From Amanita rubescens (taxonomy: Eukaryota > Basidiomycota > Agaricomycetes > Agaricales > Amanitaceae): DNA of 64,000 nucleotides. The notes below the pieces were generated by a model. That model searched no databases. It saw only the letters and a program-made list of their open reading frames with translations, and was not told where the DNA came from. Positions 24,701 through 34,844 of the stretch are shown piece by piece; positions within the stretch are counted from its first letter, which is position 1; each line of letters begins with the position of its first letter. Made by a program: the position numbers and the translations under genes. The stretch lies in NCBI GenBank assembly GCA_015039365.1, contig WION01000007.1:744001-808000 (forward strand), read 5' to 3'.

Positions 24701-25020
24701 TGGCCTAAATTGTAGGCTGGTGAAGAGAATATGTTTTCCTCCGAGAAATTTCTTGAGTCGTAGTCGACGTTGTATCTTGTATTATTTGTGTTCTAACTTC
24801 TCCGTGTACGTTACGTTATTCTTGAAAGATCATGTGGTGCTTTATTTCAGACAGACGAGACGTGTCGTTGGTTCGGTTCGGTGAACGATCCATGGTGTTG
24901 GTTGTTCCGGATAAGGTTGTGGTTAGCCGTCTTTAAATAACCACCCAACTTACTCGGCATCGCAGAGATAAAGTATTGTTATTAAAGCTTCAGATCCCGT
25001 GTCTTCTACTTGAGCGCGAC
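24343..25020 (+). repeat. Direct duplication, copy 1 (3' end and flank of HsbA-like A)
   Basis: Matches 27330-27995 with small deletions in the second copy. Shared landmarks are the final exon, the stretch around CGATCCATGGTGTTGGTTGTT and the stretch around GCAGAGATAAAGTATT. Confidence 0.85.
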
Positions 25021-25140
25021 TCGGAGAAGTCGTCCCTTAATTAAAAACGGCATTCCACCAGGGTAATCAATTAACGTTAACGTTCACAGTCACTAGTCAC
25101 TGAGACTCGCTTGTCACACGCTTTCGAACAATGCTAGACA

Positions 25141-27278
25141 ATGCATCCTCACGAAACGTTGCTCTGCCCTGTACACCCGTTTACTGGGAAACTGCCTGAA
25201 ATTCAAACTGCCAGAATTCGTGCCTTGAATCAACTTGGATTACCATCCGTTTCTTTACGAGAAAGCCCGACTGTGAAGGTTGTCGTGACCCGCCTCTCAA
25301 ATCGCTTGCGCCGGTGTCACCGAAAGAATATCGAGTGGCTTGAACCTACCCCATCACATCACACTACGCGAGCCTTTATACTAATATGATATACGGAGCA
25401 CTGATCAAGTGGTCCTCACAGATGGTTAGAATATACTCACAATTACCTCATAGCTCCTATCCTGCAGCTCTTTCAACAGCTGCGTGTTCGTGAGATAACA
25501 GATGAGATGTTCTCTCATGCAGAACAACATGGCGGGGGTGAGTCTTATCCTAGATAATATTTTTCGTGTATAACCCTCAGATTAGGCATCCTGAAGGTCT
25601 GGTTCACTAGTCTTGACTTCGACACCCGGAAGGATCCCGTACATCCCCCTAAAATATTTGTTACAGTATGTAGCAGCTACACTCACGCCGCATTGGGTTC
25701 ACGAAAGTTACAAAGCCTCGACGTTTTCCCAATCTGATCACCACAGAAGCCGTTGCGCTCGCTGTTTCGCCGATCTTAGGTGATATCAAATCCGGCTCAA
25801 AGGCCATTTTTACGGACCTCAAAACCGTCCTCATTATTCATCCTCGTGGGCCGAAGCAAGTTGAGGTGGAGATAGTGCCTCTGAAGGACGATCTTCGAAC
25901 ATTTCGAATTATATCGACCGCATACTTACTAGAAGCAATGCCCCCATCCACATATCTCAATACGCCTAAAGACCCTGAGGGAAAATATGTGTTTTGGCTG
26001 CCTCCGCGTCACTACGACGAAAAGCCGCTCACGGACGAAGAAGTATTCCGAACAAAGCACCGTATCTCAGACTTTGATATTTTGAAATTATTGGACGATC
26101 GAGAAGGTGCCTTCCAATTCTTTAGATGGAAACGATATGTAGAGCAGCACGTTTCGCCCAATATCACATGTGCTGGAGATATTTTGGAATGTACGACTAA
26201 TGGGTTTGACCAACAATACCACCCACCTCGAGGGCTTTTCTCAAAACCGATCCCTCCGTTTACTTTACAACATATGGCAAATATCTTGCGTCCGAATCCT
26301 CTCAGCTCAAAACTCCGTTCGGCGCTGAATGACTCGAGACGTTTTACCATCAAGCTTGGAAGATCGCTGGGAGATAACAATCTTATCACGCGGATTCATC
26401 TCTGTCGCATTGAGAGAATTGATGACCTTCCGATAGAAAACTGTCCCGAATTGATAATGAAGATATATGATGATAGGTTTATGAAAATGGCCAGCCCATA
26501 TGACGAGGATGAGGAACAGTTATACGATCAATCCGCCAGTACCTACCTTTGGTTCCAGTTTGCTCCTGACGGCAGAATGGCATATGAGAGGAGAATTGAC
26601 AGCATATGAGAAGATGGAGGTGGCACAAGGATCCTTGATCCCTTATTTTTATGGAGCGCACAAGGCAAGACCCTGTCTAACACCACATTCTGCGATCTGA
26701 CCATACAATGTTTAGTTTCGGCTGCCCAACGGTCACGAAGTTTTCGGTATATTACTGGAGTATATAGATGCACTACCATTGGATAGTGGCTGCGCCAGCA
26801 AGTGTTCGGAAGAACACCGGAGTCAGCTGGTATGTTATGTGTTCCTTCGTAATTAACCACTGACGTCGTAACGCCGTAACATATTCTACAGATGACGAGT
26901 ATTCGGCACGGTCTTCGAGTAATGCAATACTCCGATGTCTCACAGCTCGATTGGCATCCAGGCCAAATACTCTGCAACATCCCGCCCTCCATGTCTTCCG
27001 ACTCCTCTCAAGCACACGCCGTATTGATCGACTTTTCAGCCACAACACAAACTCTCGACCCAGATGTTGATCTTTCAAACTTGGATGATTATGGAAGTTG
27101 TGCATCCGCCATTGCACGTCTGACTGGCATGGATACGAAATGGGTATGTGAGTACTGGGATAGAGATGAGATGAAGAGAGAATGTTGGGACGCGAATTCG
27201 ATGGGTGCAGTCTTTCGCAGTGGGTATACTTGGTCAACCAGTGGAGTGGATCCCTATAAGTTCGTGTACGATGGCTAG
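25141..27278 (+). CDS. Degenerate protein-kinase-like protein, probably frameshifted
   Basis: The clearest exons read ALAVSPILGDIKSG, an uninterrupted stretch from 25866 to 26609 with ELIMKIYDDRF (beta-3 lysine), then GELTAYEKMEVAQGSLIPYF, FGILLEYIDALPLDSG and a terminal exon with YSDVSQLDWHPGQIL and VLIDFSATTQTLDPD. These correspond to the hinge, catalytic loop and metal-binding segments of the degenerate fungal kinase-like family, with DFS in place of DFG. Between LWFQFAPDGRMAYER and ELTAYEKM (around 26.59 kb) the frame changes by one base with no intron that fits, so the gene is broken or the sequence has an indel. The 5' exons before 25.74 kb are uncertain, and the ATG at 25141 is only a candidate. 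Function unknown. It sits between two copies of the HsbA-like A 3' flank. Confidence 0.55.
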
Positions 27279-27329
27279 ATAAAGTTGAAGTGTTTAAGTG
27301 AATAGGTATTGACGCTGACATTATGCCAG

Positions 27330-27618
27330 TAATATGCAAAGTCAAGGAAATCTTACCGGACATCTACAAGGGGACAGGTCTAGTCATCGCGCAATTGCCC
27401 AACGTTTTCCCGCTGGAGGGTCTCTTTGCTCCTGCAGTTCCCGTGCAATGACGTTGGCAAACATTGCAATCACTTTGTTATCCGACTCTTTACAAAACAC
27501 GCGTATTTGGGACTTACTCCACTCACGTACAAGTACAAGGAAGAGGCATTGAGTCTCAAAGCTCAAGCTGATGCGAAGATCTAGACGGCGATTAGGGTTT
27601 ATGCCCAGTCGGCCTAAT
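27330..27618 (+). pseudogene. Truncated HsbA-like fragment (copy of member A, 3' half)
   Basis: Begins inside exon 3 (GTCAAGGAAATCTTACCGGA) and runs to the stop region. Internal deletions remove KKDVF and the hydrophobic segment, and intron 3 is damaged. No promoter or first two exons. It lies in the duplicated flank 27330-27995. Confidence 0.85.
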
Positions 27619-27995
27619 GGCCCAAATTTTAGGCCTGGTGAGAGAATATTTCTTTGTAGTATTTCTCCGAGTTTCTTTGTTCGAGTCGTAGTCGTAGTCG
27701 ACGTTGTCATTGTATTATTGTATTCTTCTTGTACGTTACGTTGTTCTTGAAAAATTATGTGGTGATGAGAGTCATCAATATTTCAGATAGACGAAACGTG
27801 TCGTTAACTCGGTTCGGTGAACGATCCATGGTGTTGGTTGTTCCGGAAAAGGTTGTGGCGCGCACGCTTAGCAGTCTTTAAATAACATCCCAAGCTGAAG
27901 TTACGTGGCATCGCAGAGATAAAGTATTATTATTAAAGCTTCAGATCCCGTGTCTTCCACTTGAGCGCGAGAAGCCGCCCTTCAATTACAGGTAC
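27330..27995 (+). repeat. Direct duplication, copy 2 (3' end and flank of HsbA-like A)
   Basis: See copy 1 at 24343-25020. Together the copies bracket the kinase-like gene. Confidence 0.85.
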
Positions 27996-28485
27996 AAAAG
28001 GTTTATTCAGGCATTCCACGATTTCCATCGGATTCGAGTTGTCTAATCAAGATAAGAATTTCTTTTTAACAAATGGTTAAACTGGCAAGGTCTGGTGACC
28101 AGGCCGACTCTCCACGAACGATTCGGTGATTGCCCATGGTTCCATGATATCAAGGGGCTCAGATCTTTGAGTAGATCGTTTGGTTCCCGAATTCGGAAGT
28201 GCTGCCTGATAACTGTCACATGCAAATGCATCCCCCAACTTGTATCTTTACATCGAATTCCTTGAACATATTCAAATAATTACAGCGAAGTTGACAGTGG
28301 GTACAAGCCCCAGTTGGCAAGCTATTGAATTGAAAGGGGTCCACTTTGGAGTCACCTTCAAAGTGAGTGGTGTGTGACGCGGACGGCGTGACATTGGACA
28401 AGTTTGTTGGCACATATACTGCTTCGTCAGATAATCGTGGCACCAAGATCTAGGCTTCCAATGTTGGCCAGAGGTCCGGCTGGAG

Positions 28486-28601
28486 ATCCATTTGGGCAGT
28501 TCTGTTGGAAAACCATGTACGTAGTGTAACGTGCGCATTCTTCCATATGGACGAAGCAATCGCTGATGACATTGCTAGAGAAGCAATAGGATGGTATAAA
28601 A
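28486..28601 (+). promoter_or_regulatory. Conserved promoter block of HsbA-like gene C
   Basis: ATCCATTTGGGCAGTTCTGT at 28486-28505 and TATAAAA at 28595-28601, 73 bp before the ATG. A further shared stretch (GGTTCCCGAA) lies near 28.18 kb. Confidence 0.6.
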
Positions 28602-28667
28602 GTGGATTGAAATGGCGACATCCCCGATCTTATTCTCTTCCTCGGCTCTTCCACAGATTAACAAGCC

Positions 28668-29360
28668 ATGACCATTGACCAATTTAAAAAGGATTTGCTT
28701 TTGGTCGCTCAGAACGCGCATGACCTTGCTTCCTCTGTTGGCGCTGTTGGAAATACAGCCACCGTTTTAGAAGTGACGGTAAGTGCTTTATCGATAATTT
28801 TTCAAGTTAAATCGACCATGTCCACTAGAGCATTCTCAGTATTGTCCCAAGCATCAGATATAATCTCGACAGGTGCGAAGCAGACACCAAGGCAAGCGGT
28901 TTCCCATCGGGACGAGTCGAATTTTAAGAATCTGCTTGTCCATCTCACTCTAGGACATTCAAAGTGTATCGGACAGCGATGCAGAGAGTGTCATTGCTAT
29001 CATCAAGGGCATCGTACCGGACATCGCGAAGACATCAGAAACAGCCGTTCAGAAAAAGGATGCCATTGCGCAGTTGCCAAGCGCTTTCTCCATAGAGGGC
29101 CTCTTTACCGTTCCCGCCGTTGTCGGGGGCACTATCATCTGGTTAATCAGGACCCAAATCGATGGTCTGCGCGGCCGTGTGTTGGCATTAGCGAACATTA
29201 TGATTCAGTTGTCACCGGTGTGTAGAAGTCCTATTCTACAATATGCAAAAATTTGGGACTGAATTCGCCAACGTAGCCTAAGTATAAAGAAGAGGGAACG
29301 AGTATCAGAGCTCAGATTGACGCCCTGTTCCAGCAAGCGCTCGATGCCTATTCATCCTAA
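28668..29360 (+). CDS. HsbA-like protein without signal peptide, member C (173 aa)
   Basis: Exons 28668-28778, 28829-28891, 28954-29217 and 29277-29360, also 522 bp, with the same phases as member A. It starts MTIDQFKKDLLLVAQNAHDL, with no signal peptide. Exon 3 has IKGIVPDIAKT, QKKDAIAQLP, a hydrophobic Gly-rich segment (PAVVGGTIIWLI), and the end helix reads ALDAYSS. Same HsbA-type pattern as member A. Intron 2 (28892-28953) starts GCAAGC; using any nearby GT donor breaks the frame. TATA box at 28595. No visible defect, so this is probably an active gene. Confidence 0.75.
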
Positions 29361-30276
29361 TATTGCTATTCCATAAGTATAAAAGAGCATTTCCTCTCCT
29401 GAATTTCACCTTCCCATTGTTGTCTGCATCGCCAGAATACGAATCTTATCTAAACAATCTATCTATGATCTTGCCGGTAACTTAATTCAAGTCATCATCC
29501 CATTTAGGCTCCAACAAATTATATTGCCGTGCGATAGAGTTGTTGTGCATGTGAGGACTCTTGGTTACAATTAGTCGATGCGGCTGCGTCATGCGCCAGT
29601 GCCGTTCATTAGTATGCTATTGGCCCTGCCAGCAGCGGCTTGGAAAGCGTCAAGGATTTTCAGCGTCACTGCACCAAATCCAAGTTGACAAATGAGCTAA
29701 TGGCAGACGGCGATCTGACCAGCTCTACATTTCATCAGCCGTAGCCGTTGTGTATTGCAGTGAGCATAGAGTAAATGTGCTGGCATTGGGACTTCATGCT
29801 GAAGTCATTGAAGAGATTTTGGGACGTTAGAGGCCGCAAGGAATTTTTCATTTAGAGACGAGCGTATCCGAGTCTGTAACGTGGAAACTTGAAGGCAGTG
29901 TGAACAGCCAAATTCAATTGGCGTGAGGGCATTTGAGAGTTTGTTTCGGCCTTTACTTTACGGCGCAAATGCCTAGCCTAGACTTGAAAAAAAGAATAAC
30001 TTGTGACCAGATCGACACAAGACGCTTTGGTGATGCTTTCGCGCTTAGAGCTTAGATCTTCAAACAGATATTGTTCGGTTACCGAAGTTCTGGAATCACG
30101 TGTAAATAGACCACCATGCCACAAACCCATCCAATGTTATCGAGCGCATTCAAACAATCATGGTTAGTGAGAACAACCCAGGTAGAAGAAGGCTCTTGAC
30201 AGGTCCCAGTGCATCATTGGCGTGATGGAGGTCGTTCTATAATCGAGATCTAGGCTTCAATGAGTGCCAGCCAGAA

Positions 30277-30400
30277 ATCCATTTGGACAGTTCTGTCGAA
30301 TAACTCACGAAAGTAGTGCAACGTCCGCATGCTTTCACATGGACGAAACAATCAGCCGATGTTGCCGTTGAAGATGCAAGGGTGATAAGATGGTATAAAA
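30277..30400 (+). promoter_or_regulatory. Conserved promoter block of HsbA-like gene D
   Basis: ATCCATTTGGACAGTTCTGT at 30277-30296 and TATAAAA at 30394-30400, 73 bp before the ATG. Confidence 0.6.
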
Positions 30401-30466
30401 GTGGGTTGGAATGGCGAGACCCCAACTTTTTCCTTTTCGCCCGCTCTGCCCCAGGATTAACAAACC

Positions 30467-31161
30467 ATGACCGTCGACCAACTGAAAAAGGATTTGTATG
30501 TGGTCGCTGAAAACGCGCGTGACCTTGCTTCATCGATGGACGCCCTTGGAGATTCGATCACTGTTGCACAAACAACGGTAGGTGGTGGACCAATTTCTTG
30601 TCAAATTAATTAAGCCCGTTCCACAGATCCTTCTGAGCAAAGTTCCAACTATCAAGTACAACCTTGACAGGTGCGACGAGGATACCAAGGCGAGTAATCT
30701 CCCATCATCGTAATTCGAAACCCCAAGCTCACATCCATTTGTCTCGTTCGTACTAGGACATTGTCAACGTCTCGGACAGCGAGGCAGAAAGCGCCCTTGG
30801 AATTATCAAGGATCTGATACCGGACATGGCGAAGGTGTCAGAACTACTCGTCAAGAAAAAGGATGCTTTCGCACAGTTGCCCAACGCCTTCTCCATAGAG
30901 GGCCTCTTTGTTATACCGACTGCTGTCGGGGGGACCATCACCCTTTTATTCAGAGCACAAATCGAGGGCTTACACACTCGTGTGATGACGGTAGCGAACA
31001 AAATGCATCAGCTGGCTCCGGTGTGTAGCCAGTCCAAGTTTGTTAACCGTGGAAATGTAGGACTGATTTCGCCAATGCAGCCCAGTCACAAGGAAGAGGC
31101 AACGAGCATCAAAACTCAAATCGATGGATACTTCCAACAAGCGCTTAAGGCTTATTCCTAG
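30467..31161 (+). CDS. HsbA-like protein without signal peptide, member D
   Basis: Four exons with the phases of members A and C. It starts MTVDQLKKDLYVVAENARDL, with no signal peptide. Exon 3 reads DIVNVSDSEAESALGIIKDL, then KKKDAFAQLP, a Gly-rich hydrophobic segment (TAVGGTITLLF) and QIEGLHTRVMTVANKMHQLAP. The last exon ends FQQALKAYS, stop at 31159-31161. Intron 2 (30690-30756) has a GC donor (GCGAGT). Promoter elements as for C. It appears intact. HsbA-type assignment comes from the helix pattern and the KK-x-FAxLP / LAP / AY motifs; I cannot see what it does inside the cell. Confidence 0.75.
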
Positions 31162-32799
31162 TAATTGTCCAAAGCCAGCATAACGCACCTCTTTCGTCAT
31201 TTCTTATTCGAGTTTCTTTGTTGTACTCTAAGAGTTCGTATCCCAGGCCCAGAATATGAATTATGTTCAGTCCCTTACAGTGAATGTTAGTCTGTTGTTG
31301 GCATTCTCGGGTTCGGGTTTGGTCTTTTGCAGTTTCGCACAAGATCGTCAGGATTAAGCCCAAGTATCACCCTCACAATACAGCGATGCTTCCTATAGAA
31401 GGTACACTCCTGTCAGGAGACGTTAGATCGGGACGTGAATACAAGAATACTGTGACGATGATAGGAAGTCCTTTCGCCGATCAGCTCGGTTTAGCATCCA
31501 GGTATCAAGGGCAGTACAGCTGACGGCATGAGTGAAAGCTACGATAGGCGGCCATTTCGCAATGCGGACTGACACGTTCTTAACATGCCGCGATGAAGAG
31601 TTCAACGAGTTGCTTGACCTCTGCCACGACGGGAATCCGATATTCCCGACCTGTTCTTCAGAGCAAGTAACCGAGCCGCGTTCTGGGGAGATACGATGAA
31701 TATTGGCACTCGAGGCAACCTCGACTGTTTTGTCCAGAGCTAATCTCCCGTCATCGCGGTGTCATGCCCGCGATAACCCCCGCGATAGAACCCTTATGCA
31801 AACTTCCATTCGCCCTAGAAGGTGTACGTGTTCCTCACGTAGTCGAAGCGACCTTCTGATATTGCAGGATGACACGGCTAAGAAGCGGAAGATCGGGGAA
31901 TCTTCGCCACTCGTTTCATAAATCATATCTGTTGATTCGAGATCAAGTTCCCAATCAAAAGGACATCGGGATGAGACCTTCACCGTATTTATGGTCACTA
32001 TAGATCTCTTGAAGTCTCGCGTAGAGAAGCAGTGACGTATGCATTGGTAAGTTGTGATCACCGACAGAGAATCTTCTAAAATCAAATTGAATGAAGTCCG
32101 CTTGAGGCCGTCGATAAGAATTCCGGAACAATCAGAAATAACCTTGAAGAGTGCAAGGATGGCACCAAGAAAAGCATACCCGTTTATCTTCTTCCGCTTC
32201 GAAGCGCTACATTGTTAGCACTCCTTTGAGATTGACGCAATTCGCATCATTGAAGGCAGTGCCCAATCATCAAGGTGGTTTTTGCGCTAGCCGGCGAGAA
32301 AGAGGGTGGCTTCGAAGACTTGGCCCATCCTATCCTGCATATCCCGACGGTATGAATTATGTCCGTCGCTCTTAATAGGTGGTTCAACACCGTCGTGTGC
32401 GTGGAATTGACACTAGCGACTCGACTCTGTTAAAAATAAGCCATAGATTTGCAGTCCATCCTCTGGAAACCTTGCATATTAGGACTGAATTCGCCAACAT
32501 AGTCTGCGCCACAGAGGAAGAAATAAAATCATCAGACTGGTAAAATTGACGAGGAGCCGTTGATAAGAAATCTTGATATCGGGTAAGTCGCAATGTAGAG
32601 AAGCCGTTTCATTTCCTCATTCGATTACGATCTATGACTCTCACAGGGTCGATCCTATGTACGTCATTGATATTATTAAGGAGACTAGTTAAAGACACAG
32701 ACTTGTATGTTGCTCGTTCTCCAGCGAGCCTTACTATAATGATTCAAATAAAGTGTAAGTACATTAAACGATGCCTGACCTCTGCTACTTGCTATCAAG
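31162..32799. other. Region of decayed HsbA-like sequence, no intact gene
   Basis: Short frames only. Pieces between about 32.12 and 32.55 kb resemble exons 2 and 4 of the array genes and are annotated separately. Confidence 0.5.
32120..32550 (+). pseudogene. Decayed HsbA-like relic (exon 2 and exon 4 pieces)
   Basis: At about 32.12-32.17 kb, AATAACCTTGAAGAGTGCAA followed by GGATGGCACCAAG parallels the exon 2 end (NLDRCxxDTK). At 32.48-32.53 kb, GGACTGAATTCGCCAACATA followed by GTC and a GAGGAAGAAATAA stretch parallels intron 3 and exon 4 of member C. There is no open frame across it. Confidence 0.55.
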
Positions 32800-33810
32800 T
32801 CACCCAGAGAATCTCCGCAGCTTAAAGAACGTCAGAGTCCTTATGCGATCGTGTGATATTGCAAACGGTGGGAGGAGGATCGCTAACAATGCGCACATAG
32901 CCGTGCACAGCACTCGCACAACAGGTGGCTCATGCGTCCATACCCAGAGCATCACTCCCGCAACCAAAAACACAAGTCCTAACACGGCGACGAAGGGGGC
33001 AGCCCTCAGGGCAACGCAGAGGCATATCTCAACGATGTAGAAACACTGGAGAGAAGTCGAGGTTGCAGCTGAGCTTGGAGCTAGGTCACCTTTCCCTGCA
33101 TGTCGCTTTTCTTCTTCAGCTGTGTCCTGTTCCTCGTTTTCATCGGAGGAATTTACGTTGTTCAACCAGTCATAGACATGTTTCGCCTCTTCTGGGGTCA
33201 TCATCTCGAACCATCTTGCAGAAGCAGCACTCAAGGTGGCTGCGCCGATGTTGGATAAGAGGCCCGCGAAGAAGAAGGCGTGAACAATCTGGGAGGCTGG
33301 GCCAGTAGAGGTGAAGGTCATGGCGAGGATCTGAGCCTGCACACCCGCTATGAAGGTACACTGACGGCAAATAAAGGTCATGGATAATAACCGATAAGAA
33401 GAGGTATACTTACAATAATTGCCAAGGATCGGTATCCTTTTTGGACCAGTTTGACACGCTCGTCACCATGCCAAGCGGTTGATTCATGCACAACACTTTT
33501 GCTACGTCCCACAGTTTTAGCCACTCCAGAAGAAATAGTAGAAATCTCGCTTGCCTCGGTGGCGAACCGCCGGAGAGCTGGCTGAGTAATCTTCCTCCAC
33601 TCGACTTTCGTTCTATTAATTCCAAATTAACGATACTTTCTCCAAATAATCAAAAAATAACATACTGCTAGCCCTCAGGGAAAAATCGCGGCCTTGCGTT
33701 GAGACAGGCGGATTGCTGTTACCATGCACCAAACTCTCACGGCTAGTGCTCGCGGGCTCGTCGTGAATGAGGGCCTGAGGGACCAATCCCTTTTCGATGT
33801 CTGCAGACAT
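32800..33810 (-). CDS. Multi-pass membrane protein, conserved in basidiomycetes, unknown function
   Basis: Exon 1 (MSADIEKGLVPQALIHDEPA) is hydrophilic. The next exon ends VKLVQKGYRSLAII, and after a GT-AG intron the protein continues GVQAQILAMTF, a membrane segment with VHAFFFAGLLSNIGAATLSA, an acidic cytosolic loop (SSDENEEQDTAEEEKRHAG) and three more hydrophobic stretches (FYIVEICLCVALRAAPFVAV, LVFLVAGVMLWVW, LCTAMCALLAILLP). The stop is at 32800-32802. The layout matches a family of unnamed four-helix membrane proteins that I believe is common in Agaricomycetes. The start at 33810 is preferred; an in-frame ATG at 33846 is possible. Confidence 0.7.
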
Positions 33811-34540
33811 GTTGAAGGAACAGATGGAGTTTGGTGATTGGAACATCGCGCGTCGTTGTGTTCAAATAACACAATACATACCTTAGCAGCGTGTTGTGAT
33901 TAGCGCCCTTAATCCCTTTCGAAGGTGGCAGTACTTACAATAAAAGCTTATAGAGCGGGATGGTACAATAAACGTATCATTCTTGCTGCATCCTGAAAAT
34001 TCACCGCAACGCACCGACTTTACGCGCGCATCAATCAGCATTCATGTCGCCCATTTTACTTGTCCTGTGCCGGCAATGATGGAGACAATCCCGACCGAAT
34101 CGTGACGCACTGCTATGTGACATGCGTCGCTGTTGTGACTCGATCACACCGACGGTAAGGGTGAACACAGATCGGCGTCTTTGCCTACGATTGGAGATCT
34201 GATTCTGAATGACCGACGGTAGTGCAGAATGAGTGTTGTGCGGTGCGTTTTTCTGATGCGCCTGAAGCATCGGTGTGACCTTGCATAATAATAGCTTTTG
34301 CCGGTTAGGACAGCATCACCGCCCGCAATGATCCAGGGGCGGACAAAACCCTACTATTATATCCGTGCTCCTTGTCCTCCGAAGGATGGTTTGTTCTGTA
34401 TGCGTGTTTTCCACATGGCCGAAGACAATTAACTGGTGCTGTGAAGCACGGTGTGATATGGCTTGTCACTTTCCGAGTCTCCGAGGGCGCCTATGTTCAG
34501 TGACTAATTGCTGACCACGAAATGATAAAAATAATCCTTC
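33811..34540. other. Intergenic, no supported gene
   Basis: Upstream region of the membrane protein gene; no feature recognised. Confidence 0.5.
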
Positions 34541-34844
34541 TAGAGCATTCAGAACGTCTTCCAAAGCGATGCTGGAACAAGTCTTCAAGCCATTTTGCCG
34601 ATCACCGAGTGTGTCACCCAGAAAATAGGTGTCTTGGCACAGCCAGCGCATCCCAGGACGATCCCTGAACACAAAAGGGCTGGCGGATGCTATAGTTACA
34701 ATTGTACAGGTTTGCGGGCCTCACGCACTTGACTGGTTTCAGCGACATATGTCGTTCAGCTTCATCAAGGAAGTCGCAAACATGACACTGCCCTCAATAG
34801 ATATAGGGTACTCCTATGTTGTCAAGGGCGACCCGTCGGGCTAG
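34541..34844 (+). pseudogene. Strongly diverged HsbA-like exon 3 relic
   Basis: Directly after a TCTAG acceptor the frame reads SIQNVFQSDAGTSLQAILPI followed by TECVTQKIGVLAQP. This aligns with VQDVSDSDAE...ILPD...VIQKKDVFAQLP of the array genes in spacing and key positions. No convincing exons 1, 2 or 4 are seen nearby. It marks the right end of the first array. Confidence 0.45.
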
